From the NCBI RefSeq assembly GCF_900182955.1, contig NZ_FXUL01000020.1:1-64000 (forward strand): a stretch of 64,000 bases of DNA, written 5' to 3'. Positions 24,736 through 32,797 of this stretch are shown in pieces (within the stretch, counting starts at the first letter, position 1; each line of letters opens with the position of its first letter). The notes beneath the pieces are model-generated. The model searched no databases and had not been told where the DNA came from. It worked only from the letters and a program-made list of their open reading frames with translations. The stretch comes from Noviherbaspirillum suwonense (GTDB lineage Bacteria; Pseudomonadota; Gammaproteobacteria; Burkholderiales; Burkholderiaceae_D). The translations under genes and the position numbers were made by a program.

Positions 24736-25491
24736 TTAGCTGAGGTCTGCAATGCCCATCGGCTGCGGCCGGTAGGGTTTGTTCCTGAATTTGACGATAT
24801 TGAGCTTGTTGGTCGTGTTGACGCCGGGGTAGCCGATCATCTTCCACGCCATCTTGTCGCGATTGCCGCCGTAGATCGGGTCGGCGAACATGCCTTCGTA
24901 AAACATCTGCAGCAGCTGGGCAAAGTAGGGCTGTGACGGGACGCCGTTCGGCAGCGCGATCTTTCCGGCCTGCAGGTCCTTGAGCAGCGTCTCCCTTGCT
25001 TCCGCGGGCAGCACATCGAAGCCCTTGCCCTCCGTCGAGAACACGTATTCCGTAAAGCCCTCGGTGCCGGCGCGGAACAGCGCGGCCGGCGTCATGCCGA
25101 GCTGGTAGCCCTGGCTCGGGGTGCCCTTGGCGAACGGTCCCTGCAGGTACAGCCTGTCGCCCTGGCCCCATGCGCCGGCCAGGGAGCGGTCGAAAAAGAT
25201 GTTCAGGCCCATGTCGACGCCGCCCGGCGACAGCTTGTCGGCCGGGCAGAGATGGTTGACCAGCGCTTCGACGAATGCCTGCTCGCCCGGACGCAGCCAT
25301 TCATAGCCGGCGGCGGCGCCTGCAGCGGCGGCCGGCGCGGCGGCCGGGGTGGTGGCTGCCGGCATTGCGGGAGCGGCGGCTTGGGCGGCGGCGGACAGCG
25401 GCATGGCCGCCGCGCCGGCGGCGCCGGCAGCGCCGACCAGCGACTTGATCAGGAAGGCGCGGCGGGGTGTTTTTTCAGTGGTATCGCTCAT
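24736..25491 (-). CDS. Gluconate 2-dehydrogenase subunit 3 family protein (Tat)
   Basis: This 251-residue protein has a twin-arginine signal (KTPRRAFLIK) and a long Ala/Pro-rich linker (residues 30-62). The family domain follows: EQAFVEALVNHLCPAD, RSLAGAW, PSQPYFAQLLQMFYEGMF. It is the small partner of the GMC flavoprotein and carries the folded complex through the Tat pore. I start at ATG 25491 (MSDTTEK); a TTG at 25512 would add seven residues. The flavoprotein gene follows after 11 nt. Confidence 0.85.
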   Translation of the reverse strand: MSDTTEKTPRRAFLIKSLVGAAGAAGAAAMPLSAAAQAAAPAMPAATTPAAAPAAAAGAAAGYEWLRPGEQAFVEALVNHLCPADKLSPGGVDMGLNIFFDRSLAGAWGQGDRLYLQGPFAKGTPSQGYQLGMTPAALFRAGTEGFTEYVFSTEGKGFDVLPAEARETLLKDLQAGKIALPNGVPSQPYFAQLLQMFYEGMFADPIYGGNRDKMAWKMIGYPGVNTTNKLNIVKFRNKPYRPQPMGIADLS

Positions 25492-25865
25492 GGCGGATGC
25501 GACTCTCGGCAAATGAAATGGTGAGGCGGAGCGTTATTCAACTTTCAATCGTCAACTTTCAACAGGTCGAAAGTAAAAGAACGCCAGCGGAGAATGTGAA
25601 ATTTCCTGCTGGAAATTTAGGGGCGGATGTTACTTTAAGGAATTAAAAAAAGGAAGGCGGCGCTGCAAGAAAACACCATGCGGCGACGTTTTCTTAGCGC
25701 TTTTTAATTAACAATCAGGATAAATTAGTGAAATGCAAATGAAAAATGGACTTATCGGTAACAATCTTCACACTTCCAAAAATTAAGTTGCGTGACAGAA
25801 ACATTTTGGCGCATAGTGCGGCTCTTATCGCAGTCCGTGCGTTCTAAACAGGAAGGGTGTCGTCC
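25492..25865. promoter_or_regulatory. AT-rich divergent control region with repeats
   Basis: This is 374 bp without a gene, far more AT-rich than its surroundings. It holds a direct repeat TCAACTTTCAA (25538-25548 and 25552-25562, 14 bp apart) and a perfect inverted repeat AAATTTCC-TGCT-GGAAATTT (25599-25618). It also holds a TTAATTAA palindrome in the stretch that follows. The repeats lie 47-127 bp upstream of the dehydrogenase operon and could be its operators. The right end supplies GGAAGG for the chemoreceptor. Confidence 0.5.
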
Positions 25866-27593
25866 ATGCCGTTGATGGGAAATGCAAGCATCGGGAAAAA
25901 AATTGCCGCCGCTTTTGGCGTCGTTCTTGCCGTATCGGTCCTGACGACCGGCATCGGCTTGTGGCAGATGGACAAGATGAGCGCGTCGAACAAGGCGCTG
26001 CTCGAGCTGCCGCTGAAGAAGGAGCGGCTCGTCAGCGACTGGTACCGCACGATTTACGGCGGCTCGCGCCGCACCCTGGCCATTGCAAAGAGTTCGGACA
26101 ATGGCCTGGTCACTTTCTTTGCGGAAGACTCGGCCCAGGGTTCGAAGCAGGCCGGGGAAATCATGAAGAAAGTGGAGACGCTGCTCACGTCCGACGACGA
26201 AATGCGCCTGCTCAAGCAGATCTCCGAGGCCCGCGACTTCTACAATGTGCAGAAGGCGGCGGTCACCAAGGCCAAGGAAGCGGGCAATGCCGAGGAAGCC
26301 AACCGCGTGCTGGACCAGAAATTCATCCCGGCGTCGGAGAAATACCAGACGCTGCTGCGCGACCTGCTGGAGATGCAGCGCGCCGAGATCGACCGCAGCG
26401 CCGCGCTCAGCAACGAGGCGTCCGCGTCCAGCCTGAACTGGCAGATCGCGCTGACCGGGCTGCTGGTACTGCTGGTGGCGGCCTGCGGCTTCGCGCTGAA
26501 GGCGAGCATCGTCAAGCCGCTGGCTTTTGCGATCGGCATCGCGCGCCGGGTCGCCAAGGGCGACCTGACCGCGGATGTCCGGTCCAACTCGCGCGACGAG
26601 GCCGGCCAGCTGCTCGAGGCGCTGGGCGACATGAGCCGGGCGCTGCGCGGGCTGGTGGCCGAAGTCAAGCAGGGCGCGGAAACCATCGCCGGCGCATCGG
26701 GCGAGCTGGCGCAGGGCAATGCCGACCTTTCGGCGCGCACCGAGCAGCAGGCCAGCGCGCTGGAGGAAACCGCCTCGTCGATGGAAGAGCTGACCTCGAC
26801 CGTGCGGCAGAATGCGGATAATGCGCGCCAGGCAAACCAGGTCGCCTCGTCGGCGTCGGCCATCGCGGCCAAGGGCGGCACCGTGGTTGCCGAAGTCGTG
26901 CAGACGATGGACTCGATCAACGAAGCGTCGAAGAAGATCGTCGACATCATCACGGTGATCGATGGCATCGCATTCCAGACCAATATCCTGGCGCTCAATG
27001 CGGCAGTCGAGGCGGCCCGCGCAGGCGAGCACGGCAGGGGCTTCGCCGTCGTCGCTTCCGAAGTCCGCAGCCTGGCGCAGCGTTCCGCCGCGGCGGCCCG
27101 GGAAGTCAAGGACCTGATCGGCGATTCCGTCGGCAAGACCAACGACGGCAGCCGCCTGGTGGCCGAAGCCGGCCGGACCATGGATGAAGTCGTCGTCAGC
27201 GTCAAGCGGGTGACCGACCTCGTGGCCGAAATCAGCGCCGGGGCGCAGGAGCAGAGCGCGGGCATCGAACAGGTGAATATCGCGATCACCCAGATGGACC
27301 AGACCACGCAGCAGAATGCGGCGCTGGTGGAGCAGGCGGCCGCCGCATCCGGCTCGATGCAGCAGCAGGCAAGCTCGCTCGCCAGGGCGGTGGCGGCCTT
27401 CCGCGTCGACGATGCCGCAGCGGCGGCCGTGCCGTCGATCGCGTCGGCCCCGGCCGTCAGGATGCCGGCCCCGGCGGCTGCCGCGCCGCGCACGGTCGGC
27501 GGACGCAGGGGCGGCGCGGTGGCCAATGCCCCGCGCACCGAGCCGCGCATTGCCGCGCCGACCGCGGCCGGCGGCGACTGGGAAGAGTTCTGA
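25866..27593 (+). CDS. Methyl-accepting chemotaxis protein with CheR-binding tail
   Basis: This 575-residue chemoreceptor has TM1 at about residues 12-33, a four-helix-bundle ligand domain to about 190, TM2 at about 193-213, a HAMP domain and a cytoplasmic signalling domain. The tip is canonical (IAFQTNILALNAAVEAARAG, then EHGRGFAVVASEVR). The C-terminus ends GGDWEEF, the pentapeptide type that tethers CheR/CheB. GGAAGG stands 9 nt before ATG 25866; a GTG at 25857 is an alternative. It is paired with a related receptor 253 bp downstream. Confidence 0.9.
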   Translation: MPLMGNASIGKKIAAAFGVVLAVSVLTTGIGLWQMDKMSASNKALLELPLKKERLVSDWYRTIYGGSRRTLAIAKSSDNGLVTFFAEDSAQGSKQAGEIMKKVETLLTSDDEMRLLKQISEARDFYNVQKAAVTKAKEAGNAEEANRVLDQKFIPASEKYQTLLRDLLEMQRAEIDRSAALSNEASASSLNWQIALTGLLVLLVAACGFALKASIVKPLAFAIGIARRVAKGDLTADVRSNSRDEAGQLLEALGDMSRALRGLVAEVKQGAETIAGASGELAQGNADLSARTEQQASALEETASSMEELTSTVRQNADNARQANQVASSASAIAAKGGTVVAEVVQTMDSINEASKKIVDIITVIDGIAFQTNILALNAAVEAARAGEHGRGFAVVASEVRSLAQRSAAAAREVKDLIGDSVGKTNDGSRLVAEAGRTMDEVVVSVKRVTDLVAEISAGAQEQSAGIEQVNIAITQMDQTTQQNAALVEQAAAASGSMQQQASSLARAVAAFRVDDAAAAAVPSIASAPAVRMPAPAAAAPRTVGGRRGGAVANAPRTEPRIAAPTAAGGDWEEF

Positions 27594-27735
27594 CCGACGC
27601 CGCGCCGGCTGCCGCCGCGCCCCGGGCGACGATGCGATAGGGCGCGGCGCAAGGCTGCAGGCATGCTTTGCCGGCAGCGCGCCGATGCCGGCCGCGTTGG
27701 GTGCGACCAATCCTGCTCCGGCCCGCCGCGAAACG

Positions 27736-27765
27736 TTGCACGCGGTGCGCCTGAAATGTTACGAT
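27736..27765 (+). promoter_or_regulatory. Sigma-70-like promoter before the second chemoreceptor
   Basis: TTGCAC (27736-27741) and TACGAT (27760-27765) are 18 bp apart, about 80 bp upstream of the ATG at 27847. No FliA-type consensus is seen. Confidence 0.35.
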
Positions 27766-27846
27766 TTAAATCTTTCCAGAGGGAAACCTTGGCGGCGCAG
27801 TCCGCTCCGGTTCCCGACCCTATCCGCCATCCCAGGAATAATCTGT

Positions 27847-29442
27847 ATGAACATGAATAATGTGCCGGTCGGCCGACGACTGGCTTTCGGTTTCGCCTGC
27901 GTTTTCGTGCTGCTCGCGGTCATCGTCGCCCTCAGCGTAATGCGCATGCGGCAAACCAGCGAACTCACCGAGCAGACGCTGAAAGAGGATTTGCAGACCG
28001 AGCGCATCGTCAGCGAGTGGAAGAGCATCATCGAGCTGAACGTGCCGAAGACCATCGCCGCAGCCAAGGCGACCGACCCGGCGGTCCAGCAGCTGTTCGA
28101 GGCGTCGATCGCCGAGTCCACCGAGCGCGCGGTCAAGCTGCAGTCCGAGATGCAGAAGCGCCTGACCGACCCGGCATCCAAGGCCCTGATCGCCGATGCC
28201 TTCGACAAGCGCGCGGCCTACCGCAGCGCCCGCGAATCCGCGTTCAAGCAGAAGAAGGAAGGCAGGCTCGAAGAAGCCAACCGCTTCTTCGACCACGAGA
28301 TGAAGGCCAAGTCCGACGCCTTCATCGCCAGCGTCAATGCGCTGGCAAGGAGCCAGCACGAGGCGATCGACGCCAAGGCCGCGATTATCAGCGACGGCGC
28401 GCGCTTTTCCATCGCCCTGATCCTGGCGCTGGGCGTCGCCGCCGTGCTGCTCGGCAGCGCGCTGGCCTTCGTCATCACGCGCGGCCTGCTGCGCCAGCTG
28501 GGCGGCGAGCCGGCCTATGCCGCCGACGTCACCCGGCGCATCGCGGCCGGCGACCTGTCCGCGCCGATCGCGCTGAAGGACGGCGCCGGCGCAAGCCTGC
28601 TGCATTCGATCAAGGACATGCGCGACAGCCTCGCCGGCATCGTCGGCGAAGTGCGCAGCGGCACCGATACCATCGTCTCCGCGTCCGGCCAGATCGCCTC
28701 CGGCAACATGGACCTGTCCTCGCGCACGGCGCAGCAGGCCGGCTCGCTGGAGGAAACCGCGGCCTCGATCGAGGAGCTGACCGTGACCGTGCGGCAGAAC
28801 GCGGACAATGCGCGCCAGGCCAACGAGCTGGCGCGCTCGGCGTCGGAAGTCGCGGCCCGGGGCGGCGCAGAGGTCGGGCAGGTGGTGGACACGATGGCGT
28901 CGATCAGCGAGTCGTCGACGCGGATCGCCAATATCATCAGCGTGATCGACGGCATCGCGTTCCAGACCAATATCCTCGCGCTCAATGCGGCAGTGGAAGC
29001 GGCGCGCGCCGGCGAGCAGGGCCGGGGCTTTGCCGTGGTGGCGTCCGAGGTCAGGAGCCTGGCGCAGAAGAGCGCCGCGGCGGCCCGCGAGATCAGCGGC
29101 CTGATCGGCGACTCGGTCGGCAAGGTCGACGCCGGCGCCAGGCTGGTGGACCAGGCCGGCGCGACGATGCAGGAGGTGGTGGACAATGTCGCGCGGGTCA
29201 GCAAGCTGATCGGCGACATCGCCACCGCCAGCGACGAGCAGCGGGCCGGCATCGAGCAGGTCAACCGCGCGATCTCGCACATCGACCAGACGACGCAGCA
29301 GAACGCGGCGCTGGTGGAGCAGATCTCGGCCGCGGCCGACACCATGCAGCAGCGGTCGATGAGCCTGGCGCAGACCGCAGGCGTGTTCAAGCTCGGCGCA
29401 TCGGCGGCATCGGCGGCATCGCCGGTGGCGCTGCTGCGCTGA
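27847..29442 (+). CDS. Methyl-accepting chemotaxis protein
   Basis: This 531-residue receptor has TM1 at about residues 12-33, a four-helix-bundle sensor domain similar to the receptor upstream, TM2 at about 180-205, HAMP and a signalling domain. The tip is normal (EQGRGFAVVASEVR). Unlike the upstream receptor, it ends in an Ala-rich stretch without the WxxF pentapeptide, so its adaptation probably relies on enzymes tethered by other receptors. AGGAA precedes ATG 27847. The ligand is unknown. Confidence 0.88.
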   Translation: MNMNNVPVGRRLAFGFACVFVLLAVIVALSVMRMRQTSELTEQTLKEDLQTERIVSEWKSIIELNVPKTIAAAKATDPAVQQLFEASIAESTERAVKLQSEMQKRLTDPASKALIADAFDKRAAYRSARESAFKQKKEGRLEEANRFFDHEMKAKSDAFIASVNALARSQHEAIDAKAAIISDGARFSIALILALGVAAVLLGSALAFVITRGLLRQLGGEPAYAADVTRRIAAGDLSAPIALKDGAGASLLHSIKDMRDSLAGIVGEVRSGTDTIVSASGQIASGNMDLSSRTAQQAGSLEETAASIEELTVTVRQNADNARQANELARSASEVAARGGAEVGQVVDTMASISESSTRIANIISVIDGIAFQTNILALNAAVEAARAGEQGRGFAVVASEVRSLAQKSAAAAREISGLIGDSVGKVDAGARLVDQAGATMQEVVDNVARVSKLIGDIATASDEQRAGIEQVNRAISHIDQTTQQNAALVEQISAAADTMQQRSMSLAQTAGVFKLGASAASAASPVALLR

Positions 29443-29489
29443 TCCGGGCGGCGCGGCGCGCCTTCACGCCGCGCGGCCGGAACGTTTCC

Positions 29490-31067
29490 CTACGAGCCCG
29501 CGCTGCCCGGCCCGAGCAGCGATTCCTGTATCTGCTCCAGCCGCCGGCCGCGGGTCTCGATGCCGCTTCTCAGCAGCAGCCCGGCGGCCAGCACCAGCGG
29601 CAGGGCGATCAGCAGCGCGGACAGGCCGAGGTTGCCGAAGATGCCCAGCACGCCGCCGGCCGCGCCGAGGATGCCGCCGGCCTTGGAACTGGCGGCGACC
29701 ACGCCGGAGCCGGTGGCGCGCTGGTCGGCCGGGTAGATTTCAGCCGCATAGGGGATCAGCATCGCGATCACGCCGCTGGCGCTGAACAGCAGCAGCGCGG
29801 TGATCGTGATCATGACCGGGACCGAGCGCAGGCCGGCCGCGCTGGCGACGAAGAAGGCCAGCAGCGTGGCCGCGGTCAGCAGCACGAACAGCACCAGCGT
29901 CTTCACGCTGCTCCAGCTGTGATACAGCCAGATCACGACCAGCGTGCCGGGCAGCGCCAGCAGCGCCGAGCGCGCCAGCAGCGCGCTGGCGGCGGCCGGG
30001 TCCATGCCCATGCTGCCCAGGCTGGTCGGCAGCCAGAGCAGGAAGCCGAAATTCACCAGTCCCCATGCAAGGCCGCAGCAGATCAGCCCGAAGGTGATCG
30101 CGCCGCGATTGCCGGCGCCGCGCGACGCATGCGGCGCGGCGCCGGCAGCCGCCGCGGGCTCGTCCATCACGCCTGAAAACTTCGCCAGCACGGCCCGCGC
30201 TTCCCCTTCCATCCCGACCCGCGCCAGAAAGCGCGGCGACTCGGGGATATAGCGGTCGAGGAAAATGATCAGCGCGCCCGTCGGCAGGCCCAGCAGCCAC
30301 AGCACGCGCCAGCTGAACAGCGGCTCCAGCACGGCCGCCGCGCCGGCTGCGAGCAGGTAGCCGGCCGAGGTGCCGATGCCGCCCAGCGCCACCAGCAGCC
30401 AGCCGCGGTGCGCGGCCGGCACGGTCTCGGCCATCAGCGTGAAGGCGATCGGCAGCAGGCCGCCGGCAGACGCGCCCATCAGGAAGCACATCACCAGGTT
30501 CCATTCGAACGAGGGCATCGCGCCGCAGATCGCGGTGCCGATGAACATCAGCGCCGACAGCAGGATGGCGGCGCGCCGGCCGTAGCGGTCGGCGATGCGG
30601 CCCCACAGCACCGAGCCGACCGTGGTGCCGGTCAGCGCCACCAGCGCCAGCAGGCCGGCGGCCTGCTTGCTGATCCCGTATTCGCCGGTCAGGCCCGGCA
30701 TCACGAAGCCCAGCGTCGCCGGCTTCTGCACGTCGACGGTCAGGGCCAGCACCAGCACCAGCACCAGCTTCCAGTGCTCGCGGTTCAGCGCCGCGCCGTC
30801 GGCGACATGGAACTGCAGCGGCGCGCCGGCGGAAGCGCCGGCCCCGGGGAGGCGCGGCAGCATGCCCCAGGCCGCCAGCAGCAGGCCGAACGGGATCAGT
30901 CCCATGCCGGTCAGCATGGTGGCGTCCATCTCCATGCCGGCCATCTGGTAGCCCATGTGGGACGCGTGGACGAACATCGGCAGGTGCGCGAACACGCCCA
31001 GCGTGATGGCGGCGCAGCCGGTCCAGAATGCGGCGGGGTGGTGATACCCGAGGCCGTTTGCTTGCAT
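29490..31067 (-). CDS. MFS transporter, sugar/aromatic-acid porter type
   Basis: This 525-residue transporter has about twelve helices. Family signatures are GRIADRYGRRAAIL (loop 2-3) and PESPRFLARVG at the end of the first half, both typical of sugar-porter-like and aromatic-acid MFS proteins. It carries about 65 extra N-terminal residues with two hydrophobic stretches before the standard first helix. AGAGGAAG precedes ATG 31067. It lies 40 nt after the glycosyltransferase gene on the same strand, so it may be co-transcribed with the halogenase-like module. The substrate is not evident. Confidence 0.82.
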   Translation of the reverse strand: MQANGLGYHHPAAFWTGCAAITLGVFAHLPMFVHASHMGYQMAGMEMDATMLTGMGLIPFGLLLAAWGMLPRLPGAGASAGAPLQFHVADGAALNREHWKLVLVLVLALTVDVQKPATLGFVMPGLTGEYGISKQAAGLLALVALTGTTVGSVLWGRIADRYGRRAAILLSALMFIGTAICGAMPSFEWNLVMCFLMGASAGGLLPIAFTLMAETVPAAHRGWLLVALGGIGTSAGYLLAAGAAAVLEPLFSWRVLWLLGLPTGALIIFLDRYIPESPRFLARVGMEGEARAVLAKFSGVMDEPAAAAGAAPHASRGAGNRGAITFGLICCGLAWGLVNFGFLLWLPTSLGSMGMDPAAASALLARSALLALPGTLVVIWLYHSWSSVKTLVLFVLLTAATLLAFFVASAAGLRSVPVMITITALLLFSASGVIAMLIPYAAEIYPADQRATGSGVVAASSKAGGILGAAGGVLGIFGNLGLSALLIALPLVLAAGLLLRSGIETRGRRLEQIQESLLGPGSAGS

Positions 31068-31107
31068 GATCTTCCTCTTGTTGTGGGGGAGTGTCGGGTT
31101 TGGCGTG

Positions 31108-31905
31108 TCAGCCCGGCTGCCGCCGCAGCCGCCGGTACAGCAGCAGCGGCAGCCGCAGCGCGAAGCCGAGGAACAGGCGGGCATGCATGCCCGTCAGCAG
31201 CACGTTGTCGCGCAGGTAGCGGAAATGGGAAACGCCGCCCTCGGCGGCGCCGAAATACCGCACCGGCGCGTCGATGTTGACCGGCCTGACGCCGCGCCAG
31301 CACAGGCGCACCACGGCTTCCGGGTCGAAGTCGAAGCGCCGCATCCAGCGCTGGCCGCGCATGACCGCGCGCAGCGGCGCGACCGGATAGACCCGGAAGC
31401 CGTACAGCGAATCGCCGATGCCGGACCACAGGGTCTCGAGATTGGCCCACCAGTTCGACACCTGCCGGCCCTTGACCCGCAGCGCCGGCGCGCTGGCGTC
31501 GAACACCGGCTTGCCCAGCACCATCGCGTCCGGCGCCCGCTGCGACGCCTGCATGAATGCGGGGATCAGGCCGGCCGGATGCTGGCCGTCCGAGTCCATG
31601 GTCAGCGCATGGGTGTAGCCGCGGGCCGCCGCTTCGTCGAGCCCGCGCAGCACCGCGGCGCCCTTGCCGCCATTCTCCGGCAGCACGATCACGTGCAGGC
31701 CGTCATCCTGCGCGGCCATCTGCCGCAGACGTTCGGCGCTGCCGTCGGTGCTGCCGTCGACCACGACCCAGACCGGGTTCCAGTGCCGGCGCGCGGCCTC
31801 CACCGCGTCGTAGACCCGGGCGCCGGGGTTGTAGCTGGGGATCAGGACGATATGGGTCGCGGAGGGCGCCGGCGCGCCCCCGGCCTGTTGCGCTGGAACG
31901 GTCAT
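31108..31905 (-). CDS. Family 2 glycosyltransferase
   Basis: This 265-residue GT-A enzyme has VLIPSYNPG (20-28), VVVDGSTDGS (47-56) and the nucleotide-sugar DxD motif in TMDSDGQH (Asp 104/106). It resembles dolichyl-phosphate mannose/glucose synthase-like enzymes and has a hydrophobic basic C-terminus. Its start overlaps the acyltransferase stop (ATGA). Family 2 glycosyltransferases occur in aryl polyene and xanthomonadin clusters, where they add a sugar to the pigment, so I infer a link to the core cluster 9 kb away. Confidence 0.82.
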   Translation of the reverse strand: MTVPAQQAGGAPAPSATHIVLIPSYNPGARVYDAVEAARRHWNPVWVVVDGSTDGSAERLRQMAAQDDGLHVIVLPENGGKGAAVLRGLDEAAARGYTHALTMDSDGQHPAGLIPAFMQASQRAPDAMVLGKPVFDASAPALRVKGRQVSNWWANLETLWSGIGDSLYGFRVYPVAPLRAVMRGQRWMRRFDFDPEAVVRLCWRGVRPVNIDAPVRYFGAAEGGVSHFRYLRDNVLLTGMHARLFLGFALRLPLLLYRRLRRQPG

Positions 31906-32717
31906 TTGGTGCTGGCTGTCGGTTGTCCGTCGAACGGCGCCGCGGCGCCCGCGGCCGCGCCCGGCGCAGCCGCGGGCTGCGTCAGCGCGTCGGAAAAATA
32001 TTGCTGGAGTTCGCTCGCAAGGGTGGCGCTGCTGGTCGGCGCATCGAAGCGGCGGCCCAGGCGCACCGTGTAGGTCAGCGGCAGGTCGGGCTTGCGCCAG
32101 GCCGGCCAGCCCTTGGACAGGAAGCGGCTGTTGGTGTCGACCAGCACGGTCTGCACCGGCGCGTGCGCGCGGCAGGCGATCACGCCGACCGCGCCGGTGA
32201 TCTTGCCGATCGGCGGCGTGACCGTGCGCGTGCCCTCGGGGAACAGCAGCACATGGCTGCCGGCGCGCAGGTTGTCGAGCGCCAGGCAGATCATCGCGCG
32301 GATCGAATCGTTCGGGATGTAGCGCGACAGGCGGGCGCCGCCGCCGAGCAGCAGGTTGTCCAGGATGGTCGCCTTCATGATGCAGGCGACGTCCGGCAGC
32401 CGCGAGGCCATCATCACCGCGTCCCACAGCGACGGATGGTTGGGCGCGATGATCATCGCCTTCTCCCCGCGCATCGCGTCCAGCGGCCGCAGGTCGAAAT
32501 GGAAGCGGCCGGACAGCGCCAGCGTGGACAGGAACAGCCGGCAGGACAGCATGATGCCGAGGCGGCCGACGCGCTGGCCCAGCGGCTGCGGCAGCACCAT
32601 GTGCAGCAGGCTGGCCAGCAGGGACCACGCCAGCGACAGCAGCACGAACTCGGCCAGGCACAGGTAGAAGACCGACCAGTCGTAGACCGCCATCAGCGCG
32701 CGCGCAGGGAATTTCAT
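31902..32717 (-). CDS. PlsC-type 1-acyl-glycerol-3-phosphate acyltransferase-like protein
   Basis: This 271-residue membrane-associated acyltransferase has HX4D (NHPSLWD, His 94-Asp 99) and the FPEGTRT motif (159-165). An N-terminal hydrophobic segment covers about residues 14-40. The start is ATG 32717, with only a weak AAGG before it. An in-frame ATG at 32798 overlaps the stop of the previous gene (TGATG) and would add 27 residues. It probably acylates the glycosylated pigment or a lipid acceptor rather than being the housekeeping PlsC, given its neighbours. Confidence 0.8.
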   Translation of the reverse strand: MKFPARALMAVYDWSVFYLCLAEFVLLSLAWSLLASLLHMVLPQPLGQRVGRLGIMLSCRLFLSTLALSGRFHFDLRPLDAMRGEKAMIIAPNHPSLWDAVMMASRLPDVACIMKATILDNLLLGGGARLSRYIPNDSIRAMICLALDNLRAGSHVLLFPEGTRTVTPPIGKITGAVGVIACRAHAPVQTVLVDTNSRFLSKGWPAWRKPDLPLTYTVRLGRRFDAPTSSATLASELQQYFSDALTQPAAAPGAAAGAAAPFDGQPTASTK

Positions 32718-32797
32718 GACCTTATGCCGCAGGCGTTGGACGGGAACGCGCGCCGGCCAGACGCCGGCCGCCGCGCGCCGCAGGCTGCCGGGCCGCA

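Noticed and set aside
25750-25775. FliA-type (flagellar sigma) promoter on the minus strand (CCGATAA)
   Set aside because: The -10-like core is present but no matching TAAA -35 at the correct spacing, and the downstream operon is a dehydrogenase.
28017-30176. 719-codon plus-strand ORF
   Set aside because: Shadow of the second chemoreceptor running into antisense of the MFS gene. Composition is Arg/Gln/Gly-rich.
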